DNA from: Papaver somniferum
Taxonomy: Eukaryota; Streptophyta; Magnoliopsida; Ranunculales; Papaveraceae
Length of the DNA stretch: 64,000 nt
Direction: 5' to 3'
Assembly: GCF_003573695.1 (NCBI RefSeq)
Contig: NW_020621936.1
Location: forward strand, 4,464,001 to 4,528,000
Shown here: in pieces, positions 43,795 through 56,999 of the stretch
Layout: each line of letters opens with the position of its first letter
Position numbering within the stretch: the first letter of the stretch is position 1
The notes under the pieces: model-generated
What the model was told of the DNA's origin: nothing
The model's input: only the letters and a program-made list of their open reading frames with translations
The model's database searches: none
Made by a program: the position numbers and the translations under genes

Positions 43795-45360
43795 GAATGG
43801 TGATTTAGATGGGTATAGAATTTATCAATGAGATGGTGAAATTTCCATCATTGAAGTCGATTGTAGGTATGAAGAGTTTTGAAGATCTAGTTGTGATTAC
43901 TTTGCTGCGAAACATTTATCATTTTCTGTTGTCAAAGTGGCTGTGAGCAAGATGTGGAAACTGAAATAAAAGATGAGTATTAAACTTCATGTTTATTGCG
44001 CCTTTATTTTCAAATTTTATGATGAAGAAGATCGTGGGAAGGTGCTTGAAATTGGTTCCTTCTATATCTCAAAGTGTCTTTTCACTTTAAGACCATGGAC
44101 TCATTTAATTGAAAAATATATTGTTGATATCAAATCAGTTTCAATTTGGGTGCTTATTTATGGAGTTCCACTTCATATGTGGAACAATGACAGATTAAGT
44201 TTGATTGCTAGCTATCTAGGAAAACCAATTTCGTCGATGACTGCACCATCAAGCAAACCAGGTTATTGTATGCTAGAATTTGTATAAAAATTGATTCAGA
44301 TTTCTCATACCCTGCAAGCATTCCATTATTGATTGATGGAAAGATATCTTTTGAGCTTACTGTTGAGTACCAATAGAAGCCTCAAAAATGCGAAAGTTGT
44401 ATGCTATTTGGAAATTCAGTGAAAAACTGCTCAAGGAAATTAAAGTCTAGGTGGACACCAAAAAAAGTGTTTGATTGATATCTATGACAGGGTACTGAAT
44501 GGAGGAAAATGATGGTACATCTCTAGAATCACCTACTAATATATCTGATGAAGAAATTGAGACAATACCTTCGAACTTTATTGGCATTGAAGGGATAGAG
44601 AAGAGCAATATATATATATATATAGGGGATGTTAATGAAGGAAGCAAAGTTATGTAAATATTTCATTCCATTCTATAATCATAGTGAATGGAGGAGTTTG
44701 AACTCCATTAGCTTCAGAATTAAATGGTGTGTAAGGAACTACATGTGATAAGGGCAAGGGTGATGCTGATTCAAATATTAAGAAGAATCAAAATAACAAT
44801 GGAGGTAAGGTCTCAAATGAAGGAAACTCAACCTCAAATGAAGTTGAAATTGTTTCATCTAAAGGGAAGATTTTAGACAATGCTAGCAAAGATTTGGCAG
44901 TTGGTGGTGCGGTAAAATCGGCTGTAAAGAGTCCATTTAAGCCTGAAGCTCAGTTGCCTAAGATTTTTGGTGCAGAACAAAAGAGAGGTGAAGATTTGGA
45001 TGAAGAAAAATTGGGCATGAACTGGGAAAAGAATGCAAGTGTTGGTCCAACGAAGATTGATAGTGCACTAAATCCAGTAATAAAGGATAATGGAGCCGGT
45101 TTAGATGCAGTGTCATTAGGGGGTTAGATTTTAAATAAAGATGCTAAAGGAGAGTGGATAGAAGTTAAAGATAAGAACTTGTCCTCCAAAAAGGATCCCT
45201 CTCCCAAAAAGAACCCCTTATCGATGATCAGTGACTTTTCCTATAAACAGGAAAGTATATTTCCAATAGATAGAAGGAAGGATTTTCCTGAAGCCATTTT
45301 TACTTCTAAAAATAAATTCCAATTAGAAGAGTTATAAGAACCAGTAACGAAGAAGAAGAT
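43795..45360 (+). pseudogene. LINE ORF1-like remnant (DUF4283 and zinc knuckle)
   Basis: 43973-44287 reads LFTLRPWTHLIEKYIVD, then VSIWVLIYGVPLHMWN and SYLGKPISSMTAPS, the DUF4283 gag-like domain of plant LINE ORF1 proteins. Just after it, in shifted frames, comes KCESCMLFGNSVKNC, a zinc knuckle whose His is N. A Lys/Ser/Glu-rich tail continues to about 45360 with several stops. Not functional. Confidence 0.72.
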
Positions 45361-45794
45361 TAAGAAAAGGATTTTGAGAGAAAAAAAAGATCTTATATTT
45401 CATTAAAACATGATATTAAAAAAAGTAGACAGTGACTCTAAAAAAAAGGGAGAGTAAGCTTCATAAGTTACAATGAAATGGAAATCCTAGAGCTTCTAAG
45501 GATGACAAGAAAAATCTAGGTAGAGGTTGTAGATCCCAGGTTAAGAAGAAGAAATTCTTGGTTCGGTTTGTAGGAAGTTTCAGTTCCTTGTTGTGTTTGT
45601 TGGTGGTCCTCCTGGGCATGTTGTTGTGACTTTGTTATTTTTGTTTTGTTGTCGGAAGTTTTTGACTTATTTGTGTCTCTCTTATGCGCCCCTAATTTTT
45701 TTTCTTTTTGCTTCCTTCAATATTTTAATGTTTCTTTTCAAAAATATATAAATAAAAAAATTAAGGACTAAGGTCCCCAAAGACCACACACAAA

Positions 45795-46065
45795 AAATTG
45801 GTATTAGGAAATGTGAGGCATAGATCTTTTTGGATTTTGATGAACGACCAAATGATATATAAAGACATGAGGGTGAAATGGGTATTTTCAGACTATAGAA
45901 ACACATGAGTGGATCGCAATCACAGTCCAAGGATTCTTCTGGTAAAAATTAAAATTTAATGGGTAAATTACTAGTAGTATTAACAAATTAGGAAGGAAAG
46001 CTAGGTTACTAATCTGTTAGGGGTAAAACTGGTTTTCAAAATGTGAAAGAAAAGTTTATTCCCTT
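45795..46065 (-). repeat. Inverted repeat, right arm
   Basis: Reverse-complement counterpart of 43153-43437; see that entry. The pair encloses the LINE ORF1-like remnant. Confidence 0.7.
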
Positions 46066-46384
46066 GTACGTGCAAGGCACTTGTCCAGTTTAAAAGTCGG
46101 TTATGGATGTCGGCCATGGTTCATCTAGAATCCTTTGATAAAAAATTCCTTTAAGGTATGTTTGATGTGAAAATTGTGATTCCGAGGAATATTTAACTTA
46201 AGGAGATTTCAAATCTAAGGAATCAAGTGAATTTCTGGCATGTTTGGCAAGTTAATAAAAAATCTTCTGATTTGTATAAATTTCATGGTTGAAATCCAAT
46301 GCGTTATTCGGCATCGTTTTAATTTTTTTTTATTAAACTAGATAATAATTTTTTATTTAAGTCTAATAATAATAGTAATAATAA

Positions 46385-46640
46385 CGCGTAGCTAGATCAG
46401 TTGGTCATCCCATTCCTTAAAATTTTGATGCGCTCCAGGAGGTTTCGACTTCGATCATCGATGGCGCAATACTGTAGAGTTTCATATGGAAGGTAGAGTT
46501 AGCTTGCACCCTCCCCTTGCAACATAATCAACCCTTATCTGCTTCGGCTCCCTTGGATGGTTTCTCATAACGCTCGTTGGTAGGTTAACATGACAACATA
46601 TTCAACTAATACGGTACTGGTTGGCAATCAGGGGAGTAAA
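46385..46640 (+). mobile_element. Possible tRNA-derived SINE
   Basis: TAGCTAGATCAGTTGG (46389-46404, box A-like) and GGTTTCGACTTC (46441-46452, box B-like) are 36 bp apart, as in tRNA-headed SINEs. The downstream body has no ORF. No clear tail or TSD was found, so this is tentative. Confidence 0.4.
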
Positions 46641-47316
46641 AAAGAATTTAGAGGATAATAATAAATATCTCTTATTAAAACAAGAAAGTGTATTTACAAG
46701 AAGTTGGTAGGAAGGCTCCATTACCTCTATAAATAACAAGCCATATACGATTAAGTAAGTAGTTGCCAATTTTTGCATTTAAGTCATGCGCGGCTGTGCA
46801 CTTTCTTCAATCATATTAATAATAACATGAAATAAATAATAATTGCAATAACAAATATATAGAAAGGTGTTGAGGTGTTTGATCTGGTTGTGAAGCAAAG
46901 TCCGATGGTGGTTATATGATATATAAAAATTATTAGATAATAATGATGATAAGAAGTTGGATTATGAATTTCTCTGTAACTAATTCATCAAATCATAGGA
47001 GAGGGATCGTATTCAAAATGGAGGACTTGATCGAGCTATAAAATCATAGAAAAACATGAATCCAAGGGACTTGTATAATCAAATAGGCCAAAGAAAATGT
47101 AATTCCACAAAACTATAGGTTTCACAAATATCACCTTCAGCAACTAAACGCGCCATTAAAATTTTTAAAAGAATCTATAATTTTACTTAAAAGAAATTGA
47201 AAGATATCAAATGTAATTAGATGAAAGAAAATTAATTTTTTTCAACTAATTTACCTTATTTGGCGTGTTTTGAGTTAATGGCATGAATTATCACCTCTCC
47301 TCTTGGAGAGATAATG
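46641..47316. other. Intergenic DNA, nothing recognised
   Basis: AT-rich, without a supported feature. Confidence 0.5.
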
Positions 47317-47862
47317 TTTTTTTTTTACTAGGAAAAATATTTATAAAAATTAAAACAAATCAATAGAGTTTTTCTCAAGAGAGGATTGTGACCAATAAAC
47401 TAGAGACAGAAGAATAAGCTTCCTTAGCAAGGAGATCTGCAATAATATTCGCCTCCTTAGGAACAGATGTACATTTCCGTTATTCTATACTATCTACATA
47501 TGCCTACACTCCTGAATTATATCATTAATTTGTTGTCCATTTAATTGCTTATGTATTTCCTTGAGTAGCATCCGACACATTCCTACAATCTCCTTCCAGA
47601 TGCACATGGAAAAGATTCATTTCCTTGGTCCATATTTTGCTTGCGAAGCTCCCATTGCTTCAGCTTGTTCAGCATCATCTACTGCAGTAGCAATGAAACT
47701 GGTCCCCTTGCATATTATTGCATAAGTACTTAATATTAGTCTGATACTAGCAGATTAGTAAAATCATAATAACTAACATCAAAGTTTATTTTAACAAATG
47801 GTGCTTCTGGTATTTTCCACCTCTGCCTCATGTCCACAGCAGGAGTAACTCCTTCACATTAC
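47317..47862 (-). pseudogene. LINE RNase H domain fragment
   Basis: On the minus strand: RWKIPEAPFVKINFDVSYYDF (start of RVT_3), then DDAEQAEAMGA, and VPKEANIIADLLAKEAYSS near the end. Multiple stops and frameshifts. Confidence 0.75.
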
Positions 47863-50003
47863 TGTTAGATCATCGGTCAGTCGAACTCGCAAGTTTTGTT
47901 ATATCAAGTGTGTTGTCAATGTTAGATGCACAAAATTATATTTGATTTTTAGTCTACTAAAGTCAAGTCTGTAACTAAGTTGGAGTATGGTGGTTGAGTA
48001 TCATACATCACTAAATAACATCGAAGATTAAAGAGTGAAGAACAAACTAAGTCATCAACGAGGATTTCATCAACAAAAGTATGTAAATACTTATTTCATT
48101 TGGAACTCTTGTTTAATTCTACCTTTCTAATCTATCGAAACAAGTACTCACTCTATGGAATAATGCCTATGACAATAAATACACATTTGTGTATATACTC
48201 AAGGATATTTGAGCCTAAGACTTTAGTGATAGTGACATTTATCCATAGAAAGGTTCTCATGTTATAGTGAATAAAAATATGAATACAGCGAGCCAAGAGT
48301 CACTCAATTCTGAGTTATAACGAAGAAGTTATGAGTGATTTATTAAAGAAACACTTACTATGGGTTGCTAAGGTAGTTCGTGAAAAGGAAACCGTCGACG
48401 AAATTTCAGTGGCAGTTCACGGACTAAATCGCAAAAACGTAACTAGATGCTTTTTTAGTCAAGTTTTTGATGTTTCCTCTTTTAGGAAAGATGATAATTC
48501 TTCCATACACAATTGATTGCCATATTAAAGTGTGTGTGATGTTTTCTACTCCTTCCTAAGTTAAACTATAATTTATCTTATTTATTAAGAGACAAATACA
48601 AAAATACAATTTTTATTTAAGTAGTTATTTTTTTAGTTATTTATGCAAGAGTTGTAACTTAGGAAAGACTATCAAACTAAGGAGAGTCTTGAAAAGGGAA
48701 AATAGCTCACGAACTTTCTTAGAATTCCATTCACTATAAATAAAGGGTTCATGTAAGCTAAAAAAACCATCCCTTGGAAAATTTGTGTGTGCTTCATAAG
48801 GTTATTTTACACTACTTTTGTTCTCAAGAACAAGAGTGAGACACTAAAGACTTTGATTGGGATCGTAAAACACAAGTTGGTAATAATCTTGTTAGATAGT
48901 TACGCAACTTGTATCTAGTTTAATTCAATAATTTGTTTCTATTCTAAGGTCCTTGTCTTCTGATATAATGTCATTCAATAATTGTTGCTCAAAAACCCTA
49001 GAATTGATATATTTTAATCTAAGATCGTATGCCGACATTATTTGGTCGAAATCTGGATTAGAAAGAAAACTTCATTTAAGGTTTCTCATAAATTCCTTAA
49101 TAGGTTTTACAAGATATATCTAGATTTATTACAATTGTTTTTATTGTACAATAGATCGGGTTTCTGGTTTTGATATCTACTTTTTACCATGTAGTTGTAG
49201 AAAACAAATACAAGATATCCAAAACCTTGATTCACGTCAAAATGAAAATCAAACACCTTGGTTCACGTCAAAATGAAAATCAAATAGGTGTTTTGTGAAA
49301 GCAAAATATAAAAAATTCTTCAATAAGGTTGAAGTAACTCTTAGTCTGTAACAGACGTCAGTTAAGGGAAACAAGTGCGTATAATCTTGTGAGGTTCAAT
49401 AGCCGTAAGGAGTACGACAGCAGCTGAATTCCTTGGAGAGTTAATCTCAACTATATTATAGTCTGAAGTATAATAGTATTTGTATCGGTTTAATACAGTA
49501 TGGTGTTCAAGCTGGACAAGTTCCCCGGGTTTTCTACAGGTGCAGTTTTCCTCGTTAACTAATTCTCTGTGTCTTTCTTTACTTTTTACCTCCGTATTAT
49601 ATTTGTGTTTAATATAATTAAAGTACAAGCAAGTGATTTGATAATATACCTAGACAGCTTTTAACTAAAACTTTATAGAACCTACAAGACTTGTTGTTGT
49701 GAGTTCGTATCTTGAAATATAGATTACAAGACTTGATCTTGTTGGAACTCGGTCAGCATATTGTTCCAGTAGATTCTAGGTTGATCTTGGATATTGATTT
49801 TTGAGATCGTCCAAGAGTCCTTGTACACAATCAGGTTCATGTATCTTTGATCTAATCTACTGATTGTATAAGAAAGATAAACTGAATATACAATCATATA
49901 CAAGGATGTTTTCTGAAGATCTGCTTGATAATAGTATTAGGTTTTTTCATATATGTCAAAAAGAAAAAAATTTGGTGGTGTATGTGGTACTCTCTCATTT
50001 TCA
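47863..50003 (+). repeat. 5' LTR of the deleted Sirevirus-like element
   Basis: 2,141 bp, TG...CA. CTATAAATAAAGGG at 48736-48749 is a good TATA box and is also present in the 3' remnant near 51434. Confidence 0.85.
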
Positions 50004-50004
50004 G

Positions 50005-50249
50005 TTGGTACCAGAGCAGGCAAATACTGTAAGGACCTAATAAGTATGTGTTTGTAGAGATCTGACCTATAAACATAAAATCAAATATGAACCCTTTATT
50101 TACAGTGAGTGAATGGTATCTTTAATCCTTTATTTGGTGGTGTAATTGGTATCCTCTCCTTTTCAGTTGGTGTCAGAGCAGGCAAATAATTTATGGACCT
50201 AGTAAGTCTATGTTTGTACCAATCTAACATATGCCCATAAAATCGAATG
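50005..50249 (+). other. Primer site region, tandemly duplicated
   Basis: TTGGTACCAGAGCAGG at 50005-50020 and TTGGTGTCAGAGCAGG near 50166-50181. Each is preceded by an LTR-end-like TCTC.TTTTCA and followed by related leader sequence. The unit is about 160 bp. Confidence 0.75.
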
Positions 50250-51165
50250 ACAACGCAGAATATGATTTTATGGAATGTTTGGAATTAACACCTGACGGAA
50301 CTTTCTCATCAAGATCAATATCTGAAAATCTTCATGAAAGCACCTCAAGTGAATCTACTTGACAAGTTCATCTTGTTAGTGATATAAAACTGTTGATAAC
50401 TGGGAAACATGCCTAGGAAAATAGTTGGATGGAATTTTCAATGAAGGTGACTCGAATATTGATAGAGATGTAAATGAGGAAATCTCAAAGTGTGTTAAAC
50501 TGTTGGACCCTTTGAAAAAGAAAAAGATGACGACTTCTTGTCTCATTACTTTTGCAACTCTTGTTTGTCGAGAAAACAGTAAATTGAAAAGGTTTTACCA
50601 AGGTCTTGATTGTGGTTATTACATTAATAATTAGATCATCAAAGATCGTGAGGAAGACTTGAGTAAAAAGTCACTTGCCTGTGATAATCTTCTCCAAAGT
50701 TTGAATAAATTGGAAGAGAAATTTGTTGCAGCTGAAGCAAAGATTAACCCCAATGAATGAGTTTTGAAGACAGAGAAAGTGCTTGTCTCTCTCGAAGAAA
50801 AAACCTTGAGACTTGTCTAGTTGTTGCTCTTGATAAAATAAAGACGTTGGAAGAGGACTTGAAAAAGTTCAATAGTAGATCGAAAAAATTAACCTCAAAG
50901 GTAGGAGCAACTAAAAATCATTGTGATACATGGGGATTGAGCTATAAGAGAATAAATGCTCTAAATACTAGCAAAGAGGTAAAATTTGTCAATACTATAA
51001 ATTTTTCTCAACCAAAGGATACCACTGATGGTAAAAGAGAAATACTTTCATCTTCATCTAATGATCAAAATATAAAAGTATATCAAGCTCCAAAGCCAGC
51101 ACACACACATCCAGGTAATAACATTCCTTATGTTTGCTATTATTGTGGGGAAAACGTGACTAAAT
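50250..51165 (+). pseudogene. Sirevirus-like gag remnant
   Basis: Fragments at 50425-50634 and 50757-51165 with coiled-coil-like runs (LVVALDKIKTLEEDLKKF). It ends HTHPGNNIPYVCYYCG, the first half of a CCHC knuckle, at the deletion junction. Stops separate the fragments (50632-50634; 50758 region). Confidence 0.8.
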
Positions 51166-51701
51166 GCCTTTTTTTAGTCAAGTTTTTGATGTTTCCACTT
51201 CTTAGAAACATGGTTATTCTTCTACACATAATTGATTACCATATTAAAGTGTTTATACTCCTCCATAAGTTAATATGTAATTCATATTAATACAAAAATA
51301 TAACTTGTATTAAGTAGTTATTACTTTGATTATTTATGCTAGAGTTGTAACTTAGGAAAGATTCTGAAACTAAGGAGAGCCTTGAAAAGGGAAAACAACT
51401 CACGAACTTTCTTAGGGTTCAAGCTACCATTCACTATAAATAAAGGGTTCATGTAAGCTACACAAATCATTCCTTGTACACAATCAGGTTCAGAGATCTT
51501 TGAGATCTTTTCAAGGGGTCTTGTACACAATCAGTTTCACAAATCTTTGATCCAAACTATTGATTGTATTAGAAAAATAAAACGAATACAAATCATATAC
51601 AAGAATATTTTCTGGATCTACTTGTTAATAGCATTAAGTTTTGTTTTATAGGTCTAAATGCAAAAAAAATTGGTGATGTACTTGGTACCCTTTCCTTTTC
51701 A
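51154..51701 (+). repeat. 3' LTR remnant of the deleted Sirevirus-like element
   Basis: Aligns with 48430 to 50003 of the 5' LTR, minus a large internal part, and ends TTTTCA followed by ATTAC. Confidence 0.8.
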
Positions 51702-52033
51702 ATTACTACCTGTATTGCTAGAAGAATTTTCCCAGTTTGAGATATATTTGTTTGCATTTATTACCAGGATAGATGTTGTCATTTGTTTCCCTTCCAAGAA
51801 AAGAGCTAATCAATTTTTCCACCGATGCCATATGAAAATACCTACCAGTTGTACGTAGTGTTGTATCTTCTAAACTGATCCCGTAGGGTTTCCAACCACG
51901 TTCTAAACCAGCCATAAAGTCTTAGTCATGTATTTGGTCTACTAGTTACGTTCCATCAAGAGCCATATGTCCATGGCATAAGAACACTCAAGTAAAACAT
52001 GTTGTAGAGTTTCAATATTATTGTTGCAGAAAG
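51702..52033 (-). pseudogene. LINE zinc-binding domain end and linker
   Basis: Minus strand reads CNNNIETLQHVLLECSYAMD, then IWLLMERN and a stop. 51718-51915 is open for 65 codons without a motif I know. It sits where the LINE protein links zf-RVT to RNase H. Confidence 0.75.
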
Positions 52034-54634
52034 TGAAAACGTGGGGGTATAACAACCACACCCAATATTTCATTCGACAATCTGTATGGAATAAACTCCA
52101 ATATAATTCCAAGAGCACCAACTTAAAAGTGAGATTCAATCAAGAAAGATATCAAAGAGATTTATCTCTTTCTCAATACAATCAGTAAATCAACTAGATA
52201 GAGATCTGTGAAACTGATTGATATGAGAATAACTCAGATGGTATCAAAGACCAATGGTCGAGTGTCAATCAAGTTTTATCCAACAATCAAGGTCAGATTT
52301 ATCAACTGATTGTACTGCACAGCACAACCTATGATATTTCAATTATATAAAAAAATATAATGCGGAAAATAAATAACACATACACCAGAAATTTTGTTAA
52401 CGAGGAAACCGCAAATGCAGAAAAACCTCGGGACCTAGTCCAGATTTGAATACCACACTGTATTAAGCCGCTACAGACTCTAGTCTACTACAAGTTAACT
52501 TCGGACTGGAATGTAGTTGAGACCTAACCAAGTCTCACACCGATTAATAGTCGCGTTCTTTACGCTTGTTGAATCTCAGCAGGACTTTGCGCACGTGATT
52601 CCCTTAGATGATCCCACAACTAAGAGTTTCTACGACCCAAAGTCGAAGACTTATAAACAAATCTGTCTCCCACAGATATGTCTATTCTGGTTTTGTTTCC
52701 GTCTTTAGATAAATCAAGGTGAACAAGAAAGTCAACTAATAATCGGTCTTATACTCCCGAAGAGAAGCCTAGAAATATTAGTCACCTCGCAATAACCTAA
52801 TTGATTAACAGAAGAAGTTATTGAGGAATCACAAGAGTCTGAGATGAAAACTGTTGTGATTACTTTTTATATCTTACCTATTGGAGATGATTCTCGAGTA
52901 AATCTTAGAGAAGATAAAACTCAATACGATAGAACAAGTAAGATCAAAAAACACAACTACAGAGAAAATAGTTGGATCTAGCTTCACGAATCCCAAATGA
53001 AGTCTTCAAGTTTTTAACCTAATAATGGTTTTGGAAAACCTAGGTTAAAGGAAAATCAACTCTAGTTTGCAACTAGGACACACGAGCGTGTCGGGGTTAG
53101 GTTTCCCAGTTGCTAGATTTCTCCCTTATATAGTCTTTCAAATCAGGGTTGCTTACAATCAAAGATAAGAATGCTTAGTAACAAAGCAATTGATATTCAC
53201 CGTTATATGAACTTCTGATTTAATATTCAAGCTAAGTCTGCTTAGGAATTAAGAAATCAATTTCCACTGTTAGATGGTATTAGCTTGATACACACAAATG
53301 AAATATACCTATATTTAGATATGGATGAACCGTACCCAAACGTGTATATCTTGTTAGCTCAATATAGTTAACCGAAGTTAGACACATGAACACTTATAGT
53401 TTAGCCACATTCATCTAGCACTTCTAGATCAAATATAATTATCAATCAATCATGATAGATAATCAAATGAATCCAAATGTGTTTCAAAAGAGTTGTTCAA
53501 ATGTTCACTATCTCATAGAAATAAATACGAACCATTTGAAAAAAAAATCGGTTTGGTTTGTAATTGGACAAGTACTTATACAAGAACCAATTCATGTACA
53601 TAATGCTACGATTTGCAAAACGACTTTGTATACCTTATTTCATTATAGTTCCAGGGAATTTAGTTTGCAAACTAAGTTCGCAAACGAACCAGAGTTCATG
53701 AGTATATATTTCATACTTACCGATTTTAGAACCTAACCATTGTGTTCACAAACAGAGTACGCAAACAACAGTTACAGACTTTGGCCTTGCCGTGCCGTTC
53801 ACAAACAGAGAACGCGAACAACAGCTCCGGGATTCAGCCTTATCTAGACGTTCGCAAACAGAGTACGCGAACAACAACTCCAGACCCTTTCTCAAGTAAA
53901 CCCATTCGCAAACAAGAGTTCCGGACCTGAACTAGAACTTCACAATGCACATAAAAAGTATACATATTGTGTTATATCCAGGAATTGTAGTCGTTCTAAA
54001 ACTCTCATTTAACCATTGACCTTAGAAGACAAAAATGTTAATCTTATACATACCACTAGCTTCAAGTAATTTTCAAGTGATTAATCGATCAATACGAAAC
54101 TTCCCAAGTTAACATCAAATGATTGTCTCACACAAATCATGTAAGATGTTCAAGGTAATTTTCACACGATCATCTTGACTTAATATTTAGTTTCCAACAA
54201 ATGAATTGTCTACAAAAAAACTCGTCAAGTAGATGATGAACTTTAGCCAAAGCTAAAAGCTTCCAACATGTATTTCGAGAAATAGATAAACGAGATAAAC
54301 TCGGCTCTAAATTTCTATTGTGTATAATGTAAAAGTCTATATAGATATACGACTTAGTCTCTTTAGAAGATAGAATAGAATAAACTTCTGAGTGATAGAT
54401 AAGTTTCAGTCTCCACATACCTTTTGTTGATAAAGTTCCTCCAAGCTCTTCAGTAGATATTCTTCTTCAATTGGTGAACGCCGTGAAGTCTAAAGCTCAA
54501 CTACACACTTCCGTCCTAATCCAGGACATAGCTATAAGTAGACTAAAAATAAAGTATATAGTTTTGATCAACTAAACTTGACAAACAAGCTTGAGATAGC
54601 AACAGTTGCGAGTTCACCGAGAAGTGCTCTAACA
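52034..54634 (-). repeat. Solo LTR of the Sirevirus-like family, minus orientation
   Basis: 2,601 bp, TGAAAACG...CTCTAACA, homologous to 20520-22955. It is flanked by GAAAG / TAAAG (four of five bases agree) and has no internal region. The hairpin module region differs: here three CGCAAACAGAGTACGCAAAC-like units occur at 53745-53910. Confidence 0.88.
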
Positions 54635-54744
54635 TAAAGGACAAACATTATCATAGTAGTACATATTTAACGTGATTATCTCTCATAGGCAGACAACAGT
54701 GGACTGCTTGCCAGAGAAAAGCTAAAACTTTAGGAGGTAGTGTC

Positions 54745-55357
54745 TGTAGTTGCAGGAAATTTTTACAACACACCCGTTGTACTATCATGACTATGATTTC
54801 TAGATCTAAACTTATTTGATATGAAAATAAAAATAAAAGTGCTAAAATTATAAAGAGAGACGCAAGATTTACGTGGTTCGATCAATGTGATCTACATCCA
54901 CGGGGTTAGGTTTCACTATGATTGTTTGTAATTACATATGAATTACAACTGAGACTCCATTAATGAGTATTTGGAGCTCTTGGTTGAAGAAGGAAGAAGA
55001 AGGAGATAATAATAATAATAATACAAATTCTGTTTTCTCTCTCTAATTGTGTCTCCCTCTCTCATCCTAAAAATGTGTATCCTCCTTTCTCTCTCCTGCT
55101 CTTCTCTTTATATAGGTGTTTACATAATGGATGACAACTCATATTTCCCCTATTTTCGGATCTGGCTTGCGGTATTTTCACAAGCTTACAAATTCTAATT
55201 TCGCAAACATCCTAAATTTCGCACGATCATCATGCTTTTCTCATGTTTAAGCTGATGTCATATGTTATGTCATTTCTGAAATCATTCTGCGATGTCTTCG
55301 TGATGTATTGATAGTAATTTCGCAAGCGTGTCGTTGTTGCGAGATTCTGATCCTACA
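54745..55357 (-). repeat. 3' LTR of the LARD-like element
   Basis: 613 bp, closely similar to 59521-60123. TATA box (minus) at 55107-55114. Confidence 0.9.
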
Positions 55358-55974
55358 TCTTGCCTCTTTTTTCTTGAATATTGCTTGAAGAGCGATCTAG
55401 AGGAAAAAATCTGTTGTTGTAGTTGTTGGAGAGAGATACGTGTTGTTGGAGTAGTCTTTGATCTTTGTTGATAAAGGAACGAGTGAAAGAATGCTGGACT
55501 TGAAAAGTACGTACTTGCCTCTATTCTTTTGTGAAGTTCCGAAGCGTTGCGAAGTAAATAAGAAGTATCAACCCTTGAAGTATGCGAAGTATGAAGTATC
55601 CTTGAAGAAGTATAAGAAGTACTCGATCCTCAAAATATAAGAAGTATCCGTCCTTGAATGAGAATAACAAGTATTGCCTCTATTCGTGCGAAATTATCAC
55701 TCCATTTTTGGTGAGGATTCTTGTTGTTCATTAGTGAACGTCCACTTTGGAAATGACTCTTGCCGAGGAGATAAAGAACATAAAATATTTTCTTGGTAAT
55801 CCATAGTTGCCTTAGTGCTTTATCTATGAGGGTAGAATCCTTGAGAAAATGTTGAATGCACGAGTTGTTTCTTCATTCTTATCTTGCCTCTGTCTCATGT
55901 TTTGTGCTCATGCGATAGTATAATATCTTCAACTTGCTTATAATTGTGCGAAATAATTGAGCTAGATAATCACA

Positions 55975-56160
55975 TCATTCGGAAGAATCACATTCTGCGA
56001 AATTCTGACACATTCTACGAAATTTTGAATCACTCTGCGAAATTATGAATCATTCTGTGAAGTTCTGAATAATCTTGCGAAATTCTTGAAAAATCCAGTG
56101 AAATTCTGAATAATTCTGCTAAATTTTGCGATATTATTGCGAAATTCTGCAATATTATTC
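55975..56160. repeat. GCGAAAT minisatellite
   Basis: About eight degenerate copies of a 22-23 bp unit containing CTGCGAAATT. The GCGAAAT word recurs throughout this element, including its LTRs. Confidence 0.75.
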
Positions 56161-56999
56161 CGTACAGTTTTGTAAAGTACTTATGCGAACATAATGCTTA
56201 TGTGATGATTATGTTATGAGATGTGTATGCGATGCTTATGCCATGAAATGCTTATGCAATGCTTTTATGATGCGAGTATGATGCTTGTATGATGAAAATG
56301 CTTATCTATTGCAACGTATAGTTAAGGTTTGTGTTACTTAGCTCATTTTGCCATCTAACATTGATGTAGCTTTAAATTGCTTCCATTCTTCATTTCTCTG
56401 CCCTTTTCTTTAGTGTATGCATTCTTCTTCGTGTAGTTATTGTTCTTCACAAGTTCTTACTTGTGTTTCATCTTCCCTCTTTCCTGCACTATTAGTATCT
56501 CATAACAGTATGATCATAATATCAAGTCTGCGGCATTTTCACTGCCTCAGTTTCATTTCCATGTACATATTCGCAAGCTTATTTGCTTACATATAATCAT
56601 TCTCGCAAGCTTACTTGCTTACTCATTTTGTTATGTGGTCTTATTTTGCCACCTCTTGTCATTGCGACAAAATCGCAGGAAGTCTTTGCACTTTCATGCA
56701 AAAACCCATTGATCTTGCCTTAACTTTTTATTTTGTATTATTGCCTCTTCAGGATTGTTGCGACAATATGACAGGCCTAAATATTCTTGCAAAAATAAAG
56801 CCCCATGACATTGCCGTCTTGCGACGAAATCGCAGGACGTCTTCACACTTTCATGTAATAACCCATTGATCTCGTCTTATTTTTTTTCTCTAGTATTATT
56901 GCCTCTTCAGGATTGTCGCACAAATATGAAAATTCTTAATACCCTTGCGAGTAAAAAGCCTCATGACATTTGCGTCTTAAGACACTTATCAGCTTCCTA

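Larger units (their letters stand above)
47863..51701 (+). mobile_element. Internally deleted Sirevirus-like element, plus strand
   Basis: TSD ATTAC at 47858-47862 and 51702-51706. The 5' LTR is 47863-50003. The LTR start TGTTAGATCATCGG and its TAAGGGAA...AAGTGCGTA block match the minus-strand Sirevirus-like LTRs. A primer site and a gag remnant follow. Then the sequence jumps from the gag zinc finger into the middle of the 3' LTR (51154-51701). Protease, integrase and RT are gone. Confidence 0.85.

Noticed and set aside
46120..47275. Possible TIR element between GGTATGTTTGATG and a GGCGTGTTTTG motif
   Set aside because: The ends do not form a convincing inverted repeat and no duplication flanks them.
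55975..56160. CRISPR-like repeat array
   Set aside because: Units are degenerate and contiguous, with no unique spacers, in a plant nuclear genome; it is a minisatellite.
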